Source: JAGOTP01 sp964567995
Lineage (GTDB): Bacteria; Patescibacteriota; Patescibacteriia; 2-12-FULL-60-25
NCBI GenBank assembly: GCA_964567995.1
Contig: CAZMOB010000003.1
Coordinates: 62,001-126,000 of the forward strand
Direction: 5' to 3'
DNA length: 64,000 nt
Positions 49,948-58,695 of the stretch are shown here, in pieces (the first letter of the stretch is position 1; every line of letters starts with the position of its first letter). The position numbers and the translations under genes were made by a program. Below the pieces are notes generated by a model that was given only the letters and a program-made list of their open reading frames with translations, made no database searches and had not been told where the DNA came from.

Positions 49948-51387
49948 CTAAACAGACAAGGCCTTAGACTGTTCATACCGTTTACCAAAAGAGAACACTG
50001 CTGCCCCACCCAAGGTAATGACGATACTCGTCACCCCCAACCAAAGACGCCAGTCATGAGGACTGATCCCATCCACCCATGGTTTTGCAAAAACAAAGTA
50101 GATTGCAAGCACGTTAAAAAATGATCCTCCAATAACGCAAAACCAGAGGCCAATCTTACCACCTGGAATCTTCCAGACTTCTGCGCCTCGTTCTGTATAC
50201 AGCTCCTTATATAGCTTTCTTGCACGAACCAATCCAATGTAAATGTAGAATAATGAAGCACACCAAACGGCAACGAGAGCTGCCAGGTAAAGATTAAATG
50301 TCACAACCAGATCCGTCTGAGTAGCGAAGACCAAGATCACGATCGTTCCACCGACGGCTTGCACCAACATGGCTGGCCAAGGGGTTTTTCCAAGCCTTGA
50401 TACACGCATCATGAGACGCGGCAAACGTTCCTCTACTCCACCGATGAAGAGCAGACGGGAATAGGCATTCATCGCCGTTGTCGCCTGCGCAAAGGCAGCT
50501 AAACTCGTCATAATGGCGATCACAGTTCCAACAACTGGTGAAATAGTCGCCACCGCACGCGAGATTCCGGTCGTTTGATCGATCACTCCAACAGACGAAC
50601 TGAAGAGAATCCCGACAATTCCCATTCCATAACCGAATACCAGTGCTAATGTTCCCCAAGTAAACATCGTTTTGCCGGTTTTCTTGTGATCAGAAAATTC
50701 AGCCCCCATATTGAAAGGGATTTCCACCCCAAGAAGCCAAAGCACCGCGGCCGAATAGAGAAAACCGTATTTACTTAAATCAAATGAGAAAATCTCACGG
50801 TCGATCGGGGTCACTGGAGCACCGTGCATAAAACCCACTATCAAAACGGTTACGGCAATTCCGATGGCAACAAAGAACATGACATTTACCACCGACTGAG
50901 AAATACGAAGACGCATGACACAGATGATCATGAGCAGCCAGATATATCCAATCTGTGCCGCAACTTGCACAACTAAGCTCCACTCCTGTCCAAGAGCATA
51001 TTGAATATGCGCCACAATGACCGAAGCGTCCAAAGGCAAAAGAAGGAAAATAGGAATCCATGATAACCACCCTGCAATGAATCCATGCACTGGACCCAAC
51101 GTCTTTCGAGCCCACACGTAGATCCCTCCTTCACTCGGAAAGAGGGTCCCAAGTTCATACGCTCCGAGCGCACACGGTACCAAGAACGTGACAGCTGCGA
51201 GGAGAAGCATCGGGATCCCCGCCCACCCTTGAGCCGCCAATTGTGCTGCCCCATACGAACCAAAGATGATCGAGAAATAAATCGTCACCATGTCGAAACG
51301 TTTGAGTACACGCGGCAAGATTTTAGGAGGTACTGTTTCTGCACGAAGCAGGTGCGCACTCTCCGAAGCATGAGAAGAAAGAGGCAT
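49948..51387 (-). CDS. APC-family amino acid permease (479 aa)
   Basis: Membrane transporter for amino acids or polyamines, 12 predicted helices from about residue 37 (YFSIIFGSYGAAQLAAQGW) to 465. Glu/Gly-rich segment ALGAYELGTLFPSEGGIYVWARKTLG (about 71-96) is the classic APC TM2-3 motif with F-P-x-x-G-G-x-Y. LGVEIPFNMGAEFSDHKKTGK corresponds to the TM6-7 region with the conserved Glu. ATG lies in a T/A-rich region without a ribosome site. Divergent from the wHTH-like gene at 51474. Peptide-starved, host-dependent cells would benefit, but the substrate is unknown. Confidence 0.92.
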   Translation of the reverse strand: MPLSSHASESAHLLRAETVPPKILPRVLKRFDMVTIYFSIIFGSYGAAQLAAQGWAGIPMLLLAAVTFLVPCALGAYELGTLFPSEGGIYVWARKTLGPVHGFIAGWLSWIPIFLLLPLDASVIVAHIQYALGQEWSLVVQVAAQIGYIWLLMIICVMRLRISQSVVNVMFFVAIGIAVTVLIVGFMHGAPVTPIDREIFSFDLSKYGFLYSAAVLWLLGVEIPFNMGAEFSDHKKTGKTMFTWGTLALVFGYGMGIVGILFSSSVGVIDQTTGISRAVATISPVVGTVIAIMTSLAAFAQATTAMNAYSRLLFIGGVEERLPRLMMRVSRLGKTPWPAMLVQAVGGTIVILVFATQTDLVVTFNLYLAALVAVWCASLFYIYIGLVRARKLYKELYTERGAEVWKIPGGKIGLWFCVIGGSFFNVLAIYFVFAKPWVDGISPHDWRLWLGVTSIVITLGGAAVFSFGKRYEQSKALSV

Positions 51388-51473
51388 AAGATAACTGGTG
51401 ACTTTACTCTCTTTTATGGTATTCTCAATTTATTGGCCTTTTTTATGTAGTCTTTAAACTAACCGTTTACTTT

Positions 51474-52334
51474 ATGGCACTTTTCCCTTCGCCAGGTTTA
51501 TCCGAAGAGATTGTTCAAGCCCTGAGACATGGCCCCCTAGAAACAAATACTCTTATCAAGCGGCTACAAACAAAAGCTCGGCCGGTTACCATTCAAGGAA
51601 TTTACAAAGCCCTCCGCGGACTACGCGCTCAAGGCATCATCTTCCTCCAACAAGGAGTTGCAACACTCAACTTGCGCTGGCTCCATGAGCTTGAATCATT
51701 CACTTCTCTTGCCGAACACGCCTACCGAGATTCGACAGCGCATTCAGGTCACTTTCTCCAACTTCAAGATGGTGATCGTATTACGTACGCCTTTAAAAAT
51801 CCGATCCAGGTAGATGCGTTTTGGAACCATGTATTATACAGCTTATTTGAAGCGTTTCCCAAGCTCGATCGTTGGTTTGCGTATGCGTCACACTGTTGGT
51901 TTTTGCTTGGCCGCCGCGAAGAAGAACTCGCGCTCCAAACATTCATGACCAAACGGCGAATAAAATACTTGTTTACCGTTGGCCATTCACTCGACCTCGA
52001 TAGAGTGGTTAAACACGATTTTGATGGAGACCTGTCTCAATATGCGATGCTCGATACACCACTCTTTGCAGAGCGCTCAAATCATCTTGGTATCGTTCTG
52101 AATGTGGTAGGCCCTTATATCATCGAAGCGCACTACGACAAACAAACCATTGAACGCATTGAACACTTTTATCAGACAACCAAAACGCTTACGTCTGAAA
52201 AACGAAACGAACTGGAGGCGATTCTCGCACTTCCAGCACGAATCAAATTTGTGATTCTGCGCAACGAACGCAAGGCGGAAAAACTCGCCAAGCTGTTCAG
52301 CAAACGTTTTTATCTTAAACCATCCGCCCCTTAG
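51474..52334 (+). CDS. Winged-helix DNA-binding-like protein (286 aa)
   Basis: Probable transcription regulator. Residues 8-60 form a winged helix (LSEEIVQALRHGPLETNTL; ITIQGIYKALRGLRAQGI-like recognition helix at 41-56, then the wing IIFLQQGVATLNL). The C-terminal 220 residues are an unidentified mixed domain (SHCWFLLGRREEELALQTF; KYLFTVGHSLDLDRVVKHD), perhaps ligand-sensing or a phospholipase D-like fold, but the HKD motif is absent. It faces the divergent permease gene and may regulate it. The 3' end overlaps the vWA gene by 4 nt. Confidence 0.72.
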   Translation: MALFPSPGLSEEIVQALRHGPLETNTLIKRLQTKARPVTIQGIYKALRGLRAQGIIFLQQGVATLNLRWLHELESFTSLAEHAYRDSTAHSGHFLQLQDGDRITYAFKNPIQVDAFWNHVLYSLFEAFPKLDRWFAYASHCWFLLGRREEELALQTFMTKRRIKYLFTVGHSLDLDRVVKHDFDGDLSQYAMLDTPLFAERSNHLGIVLNVVGPYIIEAHYDKQTIERIEHFYQTTKTLTSEKRNELEAILALPARIKFVILRNERKAEKLAKLFSKRFYLKPSAP

Positions 52335-54361
52335 TATCTCCAATCATCAGTTGGCATTGGCTGAGGCGCGATTGGTTGGGTGGGCCATACAACAGGTAAT
52401 GCAACAGACACCAGCTTACCCAAGATCTGTACCTCTCTATCCAGATCTCGATCACCAATGGCATTTGCTTCGTTTTTGAAGTGCCGCTCGAACGTTTTGA
52501 ACAGCTCTTTGTATCGACCAGAAACCTGCAACGTGCGCGAAGTGCGTTCCCAGGTGTTTTTACCCGTAGAGAAGAATGGATCGTTCGGACCTCGCTCGTC
52601 ACGAATCCAGTCTTTTAGCAGCTTTGCATACTGTGCCAAGAGCACTCCTTTGCGGATCCCTTGGTTATCCGATGTGCCAACATTCAAACCCGCAAACGAA
52701 ACCGTTGATTCGTTGTTGAACTTCTTTCCTGTCTTGTCTTCATAACTTGCCTTGAGCGTCAGCGTGCCGCCTTCACCCATTTTTCGAAGTTTGAGCAGCA
52801 CGAGCCCACCTTTGGTTTCCCCATTTTCCGTCTTCGATGGGAACAGGGTTCGTACATGCAACACTTCCCCACTTGAGAGATCCACATCTGGTGAACCGTA
52901 CACCTCTTCAATTGCATAGCCAGACCCTTTCACATCTAATTTGAGATCATAAACCAGTGGTGAAACCAGATAATCGAAGTCTTCACCTAAGCGTTTCTTA
53001 AATTCTTGCGCAGAATGAATCGACAGATAGTTCGCGCCACGGACCTTCGTCAAAGCCTCGACCAATTCGGTTTGAAAGTCGACTCCGACCCCCAAGAGAG
53101 CTGTCTGGACACCCCGTGCTGCGTAAACCTCAATCAATCCGTGAAGACCGTTCGCTCCAAATTCCCCTTGATTCGGCATGGCATCCGTAATGAAGATGAG
53201 GCGATTTGCGTACTCTGCTTGAGAAGAACTGGGCAACATATTCATCAGATTCTCAGGTGGAGTCGGGAAAAGCTTACTGCCCGCTTCAAGTCCGGCAGCC
53301 ATATTCGTCCCATTCGTAGGCTGGAGTTTCATGATGTTGCGCTTCAGAGCGGCTCGATTCGTCTCTCCGACAAGACGCAAGGGTTTCGCGACTGTTGCTT
53401 CATCACTAAACACCACAATCCCCAAGCGATCATCCGGATTCAGCTGGTCGACTAATGCCGATAAGGCTTCATTCGCCAACTGCATTTTCGTTTTTGAGGC
53501 TTCGGCTGCTGGAGCCTCAATTCGATTCCCCTGACGATCCATATAATACTGATCAAACGGTGAACTCATCGAACCAGAGATATCGAGCACTACGACAAAA
53601 TTCGTTTTTTGACGCTTGAAATCCGATTCTTTGATGTTGGAATTCAATCCAACCGAGAGATACGTCTCTTCTTGATTCGTTACGGGATTCCGAACTAACG
53701 CACGCGCATAGGACGGGCAGAATAATTCGTTACACACCTGCCGCTGACCCGTATCGAAGGAATAGTCGTAGAATAACCCTTCGTACGTGATATCCGAATC
53801 GATCGGCATGAAGCCATTTTTGATGTTTTCTCTGAAGTTTCCGATATCTTTGGCTCCACCGACCGAGAACCCAAGACTCGCGTCAGCAGCTGATTCGTAG
53901 GCATTCATCGCCATCGAACTGGGCATGGCAGGAGCTGCCGCGATTTGTGACGGAGCTGCTCGCATAAATGGACTCCCTAAGCCACTCGCCAACCCAGCGC
54001 CTGAAAGACCTGTTGAGACCGATTGAGGTGAGAGAGATGCACCTGGAGTCATTGAAAGCTTCTCCACCGGAGCGTCCGTCCCATATTGCCAATCATCAAT
54101 CATGCCTTCATTCAAAACCGAATAGTACCGCGTGACAACAGAGACAACCAACACGAACGTCGCCGCCAAGGCAAACCCACCTGCTGGACGCGCCTGAGAA
54201 CGCAGCCAAAATCCAAATTGATTGAACCAAGATGGTGCTCGTCCCAACTTCAATTGTTCGGACAACTTCCGCTTCAACGCCTCGTTTACAGGTGTTTCGC
54301 GTTGATCACGCTCGTGCATACGTCGAAAAAATTCCTTGTTCATAGAAGAGAAATTAGTCAT
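52331..54361 (-). CDS. Membrane-anchored von Willebrand factor A protein, YfbK-like (676 aa)
   Basis: Residues 1-55 are charged and cytoplasmic (MNKEFFRRMHERDQRETPVN), one membrane helix follows at about 60-80 (GGFALAATFVLVVSVVTRYY), then an extracytoplasmic part: YfbK-type N-domain, a vWA domain with intact MIDAS D-x-S-G-S (VVLDISGSM, about 248-256), Thr in GTNMAAGLEAG and Asp in ITDAMPNQGEFG, and a C-terminal DUF3520-like region. Translation is coupled to the ECF sigma gene (8-nt overlap, GGAAG before the ATG). The layout suggests the N-terminus could act as an anti-sigma factor; this is inference. Confidence 0.88.
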   Translation of the reverse strand: MTNFSSMNKEFFRRMHERDQRETPVNEALKRKLSEQLKLGRAPSWFNQFGFWLRSQARPAGGFALAATFVLVVSVVTRYYSVLNEGMIDDWQYGTDAPVEKLSMTPGASLSPQSVSTGLSGAGLASGLGSPFMRAAPSQIAAAPAMPSSMAMNAYESAADASLGFSVGGAKDIGNFRENIKNGFMPIDSDITYEGLFYDYSFDTGQRQVCNELFCPSYARALVRNPVTNQEETYLSVGLNSNIKESDFKRQKTNFVVVLDISGSMSSPFDQYYMDRQGNRIEAPAAEASKTKMQLANEALSALVDQLNPDDRLGIVVFSDEATVAKPLRLVGETNRAALKRNIMKLQPTNGTNMAAGLEAGSKLFPTPPENLMNMLPSSSQAEYANRLIFITDAMPNQGEFGANGLHGLIEVYAARGVQTALLGVGVDFQTELVEALTKVRGANYLSIHSAQEFKKRLGEDFDYLVSPLVYDLKLDVKGSGYAIEEVYGSPDVDLSSGEVLHVRTLFPSKTENGETKGGLVLLKLRKMGEGGTLTLKASYEDKTGKKFNNESTVSFAGLNVGTSDNQGIRKGVLLAQYAKLLKDWIRDERGPNDPFFSTGKNTWERTSRTLQVSGRYKELFKTFERHFKNEANAIGDRDLDREVQILGKLVSVALPVVWPTQPIAPQPMPTDDWRY

Positions 54362-54863
54362 GGGCTTCCTGAAATTCGAGCCTGAGCGTCCGATGCAGCC
54401 GAGAGAAAAATTGCCGGAGGGCGGGCGCTTCTTTGCCGGTCACCCCTGCCAGCTCTTCGTACGTCATGTCATCCACGTAACGCAGCGCAACCAAGGTCTT
54501 ACTCTCTGCTGGAAGATCCGCGTAGATTTTCTCGGCCAACATCTCTCGATCCAATATATCTGTGAAGGTCGTACCCGTCTTCGGATCAACGATCCGTTCT
54601 TCGTATTCAAGCGAAACCGTCGGCTTCTTTCGTCGCCAGTGGGTCAGTAATTCATGCTTGGCAATTCCCGTCAGCCATTGTCTTAGGACTCCCCGTTCCG
54701 GATCGAACCGTTCCAATTGAGCGTAGGCCTTGGTAATCGCCTCAGATACGACGTCATCCACCTCGTCCCGATCAAATAACCGACTATGGATAAAACGATA
54801 GAGAAAATCGAACAAACCGGGATAGTCCCGAGCAAATAGCTCCTGCTTCTCGCGTAGAGTCAT
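54354..54863 (-). CDS. ECF RNA polymerase sigma factor (169 aa)
   Basis: Alternative sigma factor. Region 2 (about 10-75): LFARDYPGLFDFLYRFIHSR, DVVSEAITKAYAQLERFDP, LRQWLTGIAKHELLTHWRRK. Region 4 (about 110-165): LPAESKTLVALRYVDDMTYEELAGVTGKEAPALRQFFSRLHRTLR as the helix-turn-helix. Start MTLREKQELF chosen; an in-frame ATG eight codons earlier is possible. Directly upstream of and overlapping the membrane vWA gene, a sigma/partner arrangement. Confidence 0.92.
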   Translation of the reverse strand: MTLREKQELFARDYPGLFDFLYRFIHSRLFDRDEVDDVVSEAITKAYAQLERFDPERGVLRQWLTGIAKHELLTHWRRKKPTVSLEYEERIVDPKTGTTFTDILDREMLAEKIYADLPAESKTLVALRYVDDMTYEELAGVTGKEAPALRQFFSRLHRTLRLEFQEAHD

Positions 54864-54934
54864 AGAGGAAGAACGACGTTCTCTCACAAGACTATACCGG
54901 GAGAACTGATTGTGTGACGGACCACGTTTAAAGA

Positions 54935-55825
54935 CTACGGCTGAAAGAGTATTTCCGGTTTAAAAACAACGTTTTTTATTCCTTCAAATTGCTTAGCCGT
55001 CGCTTCGATTTGAGCCCACAAGACTTGTGAACGACAGGCTCCCCCGCTGGTTTTCTGCTGTGGATCTTGGAACGTCAACGTGAGGATGCTGCTACTTACA
55101 GACGCCAGTTTCAATTCAAGACCTGGGAGGGGAAATTCAGTCGTGAGACCTTTTGTCCGTTCTTCCGCGGTGAGTTCCCCTTTCAACAAAAGCTGTAGCG
55201 TATCAGAAATCGGCGACAAGGTTCGTGGAACGGTACGCTCAACCGTAACCAATCCCTTTGCGGAGCAGACGGTATTTCCAGATGAATCAATGTCTTTTCG
55301 CGAGTCGTAATAATACAGTTTTACATTCCGCTGGCTCGTCGTGGCAGGCGCGGAGGATGCGGACTCAAAACGGACGGGTAAGCGATATTCACCCGCATAT
55401 TCTGGGAGACCAGAAGGATTGTCTTTTTCAAAAACCAACGTACCAGTCTCACTTGTTGGCGTCGCGAACGTCATGACAGTCTTGAACGGGACGAATGATT
55501 CAGTCATCCAATCGCCTTGCGCTTGAGCTGGGATTATCGCGAGTTGATTGCCAGCTGCATCCAATAATCGCACAGGAAAAGAGGCTTCAAAATACCAAGA
55601 ACCACGCGCTTCGCCTTCAATCGTTAAAGGACTTTTGATTAGCTGATTCGGCATCGGATTCGTGATACGCAAAGCGGTTTCGGAATCTGGGATTTGAATC
55701 GTCGAAGAACCAGTCGTATCCACTCCTCCACCCCCTTGAAAAGACGCTCGTCGCAAGAACAAATAACCACCTACTAGAATGAGGAGAAAACAGATAATGA
55801 CGACGATTATTGAAGTATTTTTCAT
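54935..55825 (-). CDS. Membrane-anchored Gmad2 plus GerMN domain protein (296 aa)
   Basis: Extracytoplasmic protein. Anchor helix IIVVIICFLLILVGGYLFLR (6-25). Gmad2 Ig-like domain at about 48-150 (ITNPMPNQLIKSPLTIEGEA; WYFEASFPVRLLDAAG; AQGDWMTESFVPFKTVMTF). GerMN domain at about 165-296 (VKLYYYDS; LLLKGELTAEERTKGLTTEF; LTLTFQDPQ; VLWAQIEATAKQFEGIKNV). These domains occur in spore germination and lipoprotein LpqB-type proteins; no sporulation is implied here. Lies between the sigma gene (71 nt) and the VOC gene (9 nt). Confidence 0.9.
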   Translation of the reverse strand: MKNTSIIVVIICFLLILVGGYLFLRRASFQGGGGVDTTGSSTIQIPDSETALRITNPMPNQLIKSPLTIEGEARGSWYFEASFPVRLLDAAGNQLAIIPAQAQGDWMTESFVPFKTVMTFATPTSETGTLVFEKDNPSGLPEYAGEYRLPVRFESASSAPATTSQRNVKLYYYDSRKDIDSSGNTVCSAKGLVTVERTVPRTLSPISDTLQLLLKGELTAEERTKGLTTEFPLPGLELKLASVSSSILTLTFQDPQQKTSGGACRSQVLWAQIEATAKQFEGIKNVVFKPEILFQP

Positions 55826-55834
55826 AGAGTTATC

Positions 55835-56200
55835 TTAGTCCTTGGTAAAGAAGACTAATACGCACCCTGCTGGATCACGCAGAGCGAAAGACGTATCACC
55901 CCAGTCATTATGACGAAGTGGGAACACGATCTCGACATCCGTTCGTGTCTGAAGTCCTTCCCAAAGCGCCTTTACATCATCAATCTCCAGAGATAACTCT
56001 ACATCTTGGGCTGGATTTGGTTTGGCTTCTTGAAAAAACTCCACTATTCGACCCGGACCAAGCTCAAACATCGCGAGCTCTTGATCGTTTTGGGTCGAAG
56101 GAAGCTCGGGAATGTCCAAGACTTCTTGATAGAACGCCCGAACTACCTCCAATTGATCGGTGTCGACCATTATTCGCAACTCTTTTACGATCAAGGGCAT
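55835..56200 (-). CDS. VOC (glyoxalase/dioxygenase) superfamily protein (121 aa)
   Basis: Single beta-alpha-beta-beta-beta paired domain: LRIMVDTDQLEVVRAFYQEVLDIPEL (8-33) and the second half VELSLEIDDVKALWEGLQ, ending FALRDPAGCVLVFF. Metal ligands are uncertain: the usual first His is replaced (V-D), while Glu-x-x at the end (VFF) is also changed, so enzymatic activity is doubtful. Part of a long leftward operon, 8 nt after the YdcF gene. Confidence 0.85.
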   Translation of the reverse strand: MPLIVKELRIMVDTDQLEVVRAFYQEVLDIPELPSTQNDQELAMFELGPGRIVEFFQEAKPNPAQDVELSLEIDDVKALWEGLQTRTDVEIVFPLRHNDWGDTSFALRDPAGCVLVFFTKD

Positions 56201-56208
56201 AGGTAGGG

Positions 56209-56814
56209 CTACTGTAGCCAGTAAACGGGCAAAGCGACAACTTCTCGTAGAAGGGCGTAAAGATCGCGCCCCTCATAATACTCAGCATGTACATGCCCAA
56301 CGACAGAGATACCAACTCTATGAAATGCCACTTGAGCTCGGGCAAGATGAAAGAATTGAGATACGAGCAGAACTGATGTGAGGTTTTTCTCTTTTAACAA
56401 CTCCATTGTTTGTTTAGCTGTCTCCTCTGTATTTATTCCATGAGGATCCTGCAAAATTCGATCGGCTGGAATGGAATGAGCAAGCAAATACTTCTTCATC
56501 GCCTCCGATTCTTCAACCCCTTCTTTCCCAAGCGAGCCACTCACTAAAATATAATCCCCGACCTCGGCTCGAGCGAGGGCAATTGCTCGATCTAAGCGCG
56601 CTTGTAAACGTGGTGACAAAGTTCCATCGGGATACACAGTATTGCCGAATACAACCAGAACATCCGCTGGTTCAATGCGATCATGCAATCCGAACAACGT
56701 GATAAACCCGGCAAAACCGAGAAATACGAGGCACCCTGAAAGCAAGGTCCAGCACATCACGCTCCAAATCCTAGACCTTCTCTTTGGACGCGAGATGGGA
56801 CTCACCTCGTTCAT
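56209..56814 (-). CDS. YdcF/DUF218 family protein (201 aa)
   Basis: ElyC/SanA/YdcF-type envelope protein, in E. coli linked to undecaprenyl-linked polysaccharide and vancomycin sensitivity. N-terminal membrane helix VMCWTLLSGCLVFLGFAGFITLF (19-41); domain begins ADVLVVFGNTVYPDGTLSPRLQ, with VSGSLGKEGVEESEAMK (about 96-112), DPHGINTEETA and VSQFFHLARAQ. The A-D-x-x-V-x-F-G and S-x-x-E-A-x-x-M patterns are conserved. Start overlaps the MazG stop (ATGA). Confidence 0.92.
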   Translation of the reverse strand: MNEVSPISRPKRRSRIWSVMCWTLLSGCLVFLGFAGFITLFGLHDRIEPADVLVVFGNTVYPDGTLSPRLQARLDRAIALARAEVGDYILVSGSLGKEGVEESEAMKKYLLAHSIPADRILQDPHGINTEETAKQTMELLKEKNLTSVLLVSQFFHLARAQVAFHRVGISVVGHVHAEYYEGRDLYALLREVVALPVYWLQ

Positions 56815-57191
56815 ACCTTGTGATCGTCTTCCAAAATCTTCCGTTCGGTTGCAATATCACGCAGGTGAGACTGCTCATCACTATATTTTTCAGGATAACG
56901 TTGCCGAAGTTTGTTGATATTCTTTTCCCAAATATCTTCAAATGAAACGCCGAGTTCATCAGCCAAAAGCGCAAGATACCACATCACATCACCGACTTCT
57001 TCAACCAAATTCACTCGATCGAGCGCTCGACCATTGATTTTAGCCTTTTTGACCGCATCCATGAGTTCACCCGCTTCGGTGACCGTACCCATCACCGCGT
57101 GCTCGATACGCACCGTTACATCGCCTGTTGGCTCGAAACGGTAGGGAGCTTCGGTGCGAAGCGCTTTTTGAATGTATTCAGTGGGGGTCAT
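56811..57191 (-). CDS. MazG-like nucleotide pyrophosphohydrolase (126 aa)
   Basis: Hydrolyses (d)NTPs to monophosphates, a house-cleaning or alarmone-related function. All-alpha MazG fold with the metal-binding E-x-x-E and E-x-x-D pairs: EAGELMDAVKKAKINGR (36-52) and NLVEEVGDVMWYLALLADELG (61-81). A single MazG unit, similar to MazG-like iMazG/RS21-C6 types. Overlaps both neighbours (Nudix upstream, YdcF downstream) by 4 nt, i.e. tightly coupled. Confidence 0.92.
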   Translation of the reverse strand: MTPTEYIQKALRTEAPYRFEPTGDVTVRIEHAVMGTVTEAGELMDAVKKAKINGRALDRVNLVEEVGDVMWYLALLADELGVSFEDIWEKNINKLRQRYPEKYSDEQSHLRDIATERKILEDDHKV

Positions 57192-57637
57192 ACACTCGTT
57201 ACATTATCCCAATAATTCTTCCCTGTCTTGTAGGCCTCAAACGCCAGATCGCACGTCGGGAACATTGGCTGAGGGAGGTTATCCAATGAATACCAACCCC
57301 ACGCCTCATGTCGTTCTGGCTCAAGCACTTGCGGCTCGCCCGAGACCCAATCAGCCAACATGTGAATGTGTACGTATTGCTTGGGCGCATACATTTTTAA
57401 ATTGGCAAGATAAAGAAAGCGGAGATTCGTGACTTGGATTCCGCATTCTTCCGCGATCTCACGGAGCGCACACTCTTCAAACGACTCCATATATTCCAAG
57501 TGTCCGCCCGCAAAGGCATAACAACCCATCCCATGCGCTGTTTTACGCTTACTTAATAACACTTTTCCGTCTTTGAGGATCATCACCCCTACTCCAACGC
57601 GCGGATAGGTCTCTGTTTGAGACTCGAGAGAAGACAT
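57188..57637 (-). CDS. Nudix hydrolase (149 aa)
   Basis: Hydrolyses a nucleoside diphosphate derivative. Complete Nudix box: GGHLEYMESFEECA then REIAEECGI (G-x5-E-x7-R-E-x2-E-E-x-G). N-terminus RVGVGVMILKDGKVLLSKRK, C-terminal HEAWGWYSLDNLP. Similar to ADP-ribose/dATP pyrophosphatase MutT types. Sits next to MazG, giving two pool-cleaning enzymes in one operon; GT genes follow upstream. The start lies 3 nt from the preceding glycosyltransferase stop. Confidence 0.94.
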   Translation of the reverse strand: MSSLESQTETYPRVGVGVMILKDGKVLLSKRKTAHGMGCYAFAGGHLEYMESFEECALREIAEECGIQVTNLRFLYLANLKMYAPKQYVHIHMLADWVSGEPQVLEPERHEAWGWYSLDNLPQPMFPTCDLAFEAYKTGKNYWDNVTSV

Positions 57638-57639
57638 AT

Positions 57640-58695
57640 TTATCTAGTTAATGCCTCCCACACCTGTTTTGCAATCCGCTCCCAAGAAAAGAGCTTCAAC
57701 CGTCCTCTTCCCAGCTCTGTGAGTCGACCTCGTAGATCTTGGTCCTGTGCGATCCGTCTCAAACCTGAAACGATTGATTCTGCACTGGTCGGTGAAACAT
57801 AGACACACGCCTCTCCCCCAACATCATGCAGCGGAGGAATATCAGAAGCGACCACCGGAACACCCGCATAAAAGGCCTCGAGCATCGGGAAAGAGAAACC
57901 TTCTTCCTTTGAAGGAATGACAACCGTATTCGCATGGCGTAAAAGATTCCATTTCTCTTCTGTGCTCACATATCCCAATTGAACGATGCCTGGCTCTTGT
58001 AAAAGCAGCTGAATCGTTTCAAATCCATGACCCGGTTTCCCCACCAGTACGAGTTCCCAGTCTGAATGGCCCGCTTTAAACAAACGAAACGCTTCGATGA
58101 GCAATCGGACATTCTTCTTCTCTTCGATTCGACCAATGAACAAGAGGTATGGATGTGGTCGTGGCGATTGAGGAGAGCATTCTGAAGGAATAGTCGACGT
58201 ATCCAAGGCCCAACCTGTTACCACGACTTGCTCTGGCTGAAATCTGGCCAACTGAATCAGATCTTGCTTCACCGCTTCCGTTGGAACAAACACGGTTTCA
58301 CAAGCTTTTTGTGCCCGTCTCGCATCGCGCTTAATCAACCACCGCTCCTTCCAGGCATACGCTTCTGGTGTTCGATACGAAGAAATATCATGAATAATTC
58401 GCACCACTCGCTTTGGAAGCCAAACGGGAAGATTGTGAACTGGAACAAACACGGCATCTGGTCGATCTTTCCAAAGAGCCCATGACCAATGCAGTACGGT
58501 CCAAAAGCGTTTAAAGGAAAGAACGCGTTGCTTTTCACGAGGTAACCACGAGATAGGTTCCGGGGTGTAATAGGTGATATCTACATCGGTCGGTCGGGTA
58601 GTTTCAAGCGCTTTCAACAATGCATCGCTCACGACTTCAACTCCGGTCTTTTGGATGCGATCAACGCTCCGTGAAGCATCAATCGCGAGTTTCAT
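57640..58695 (-). CDS. Glycosyltransferase family 1/4 (GT-B) (351 aa)
   Basis: Transfers sugar from a nucleotide donor onto a glycan or lipid acceptor. GT-B fold: acceptor half MKLAIDASRSVDRIQKTGVE through RVVRIIHDISSYRTPEAY; donor half with LFIGRIEEKKNVRLLIEAFR (about 188-207), LVGKPGHGFE and the E-x7-E-like SKEEGFSFPMLEAFYAGVPVVASD split (about 262-285). Overlaps the upstream glycosyltransferase gene by 17 nt. The acceptor is unknown; presumably surface glycan. Confidence 0.93.
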   Translation of the reverse strand: MKLAIDASRSVDRIQKTGVEVVSDALLKALETTRPTDVDITYYTPEPISWLPREKQRVLSFKRFWTVLHWSWALWKDRPDAVFVPVHNLPVWLPKRVVRIIHDISSYRTPEAYAWKERWLIKRDARRAQKACETVFVPTEAVKQDLIQLARFQPEQVVVTGWALDTSTIPSECSPQSPRPHPYLLFIGRIEEKKNVRLLIEAFRLFKAGHSDWELVLVGKPGHGFETIQLLLQEPGIVQLGYVSTEEKWNLLRHANTVVIPSKEEGFSFPMLEAFYAGVPVVASDIPPLHDVGGEACVYVSPTSAESIVSGLRRIAQDQDLRGRLTELGRGRLKLFSWERIAKQVWEALTR

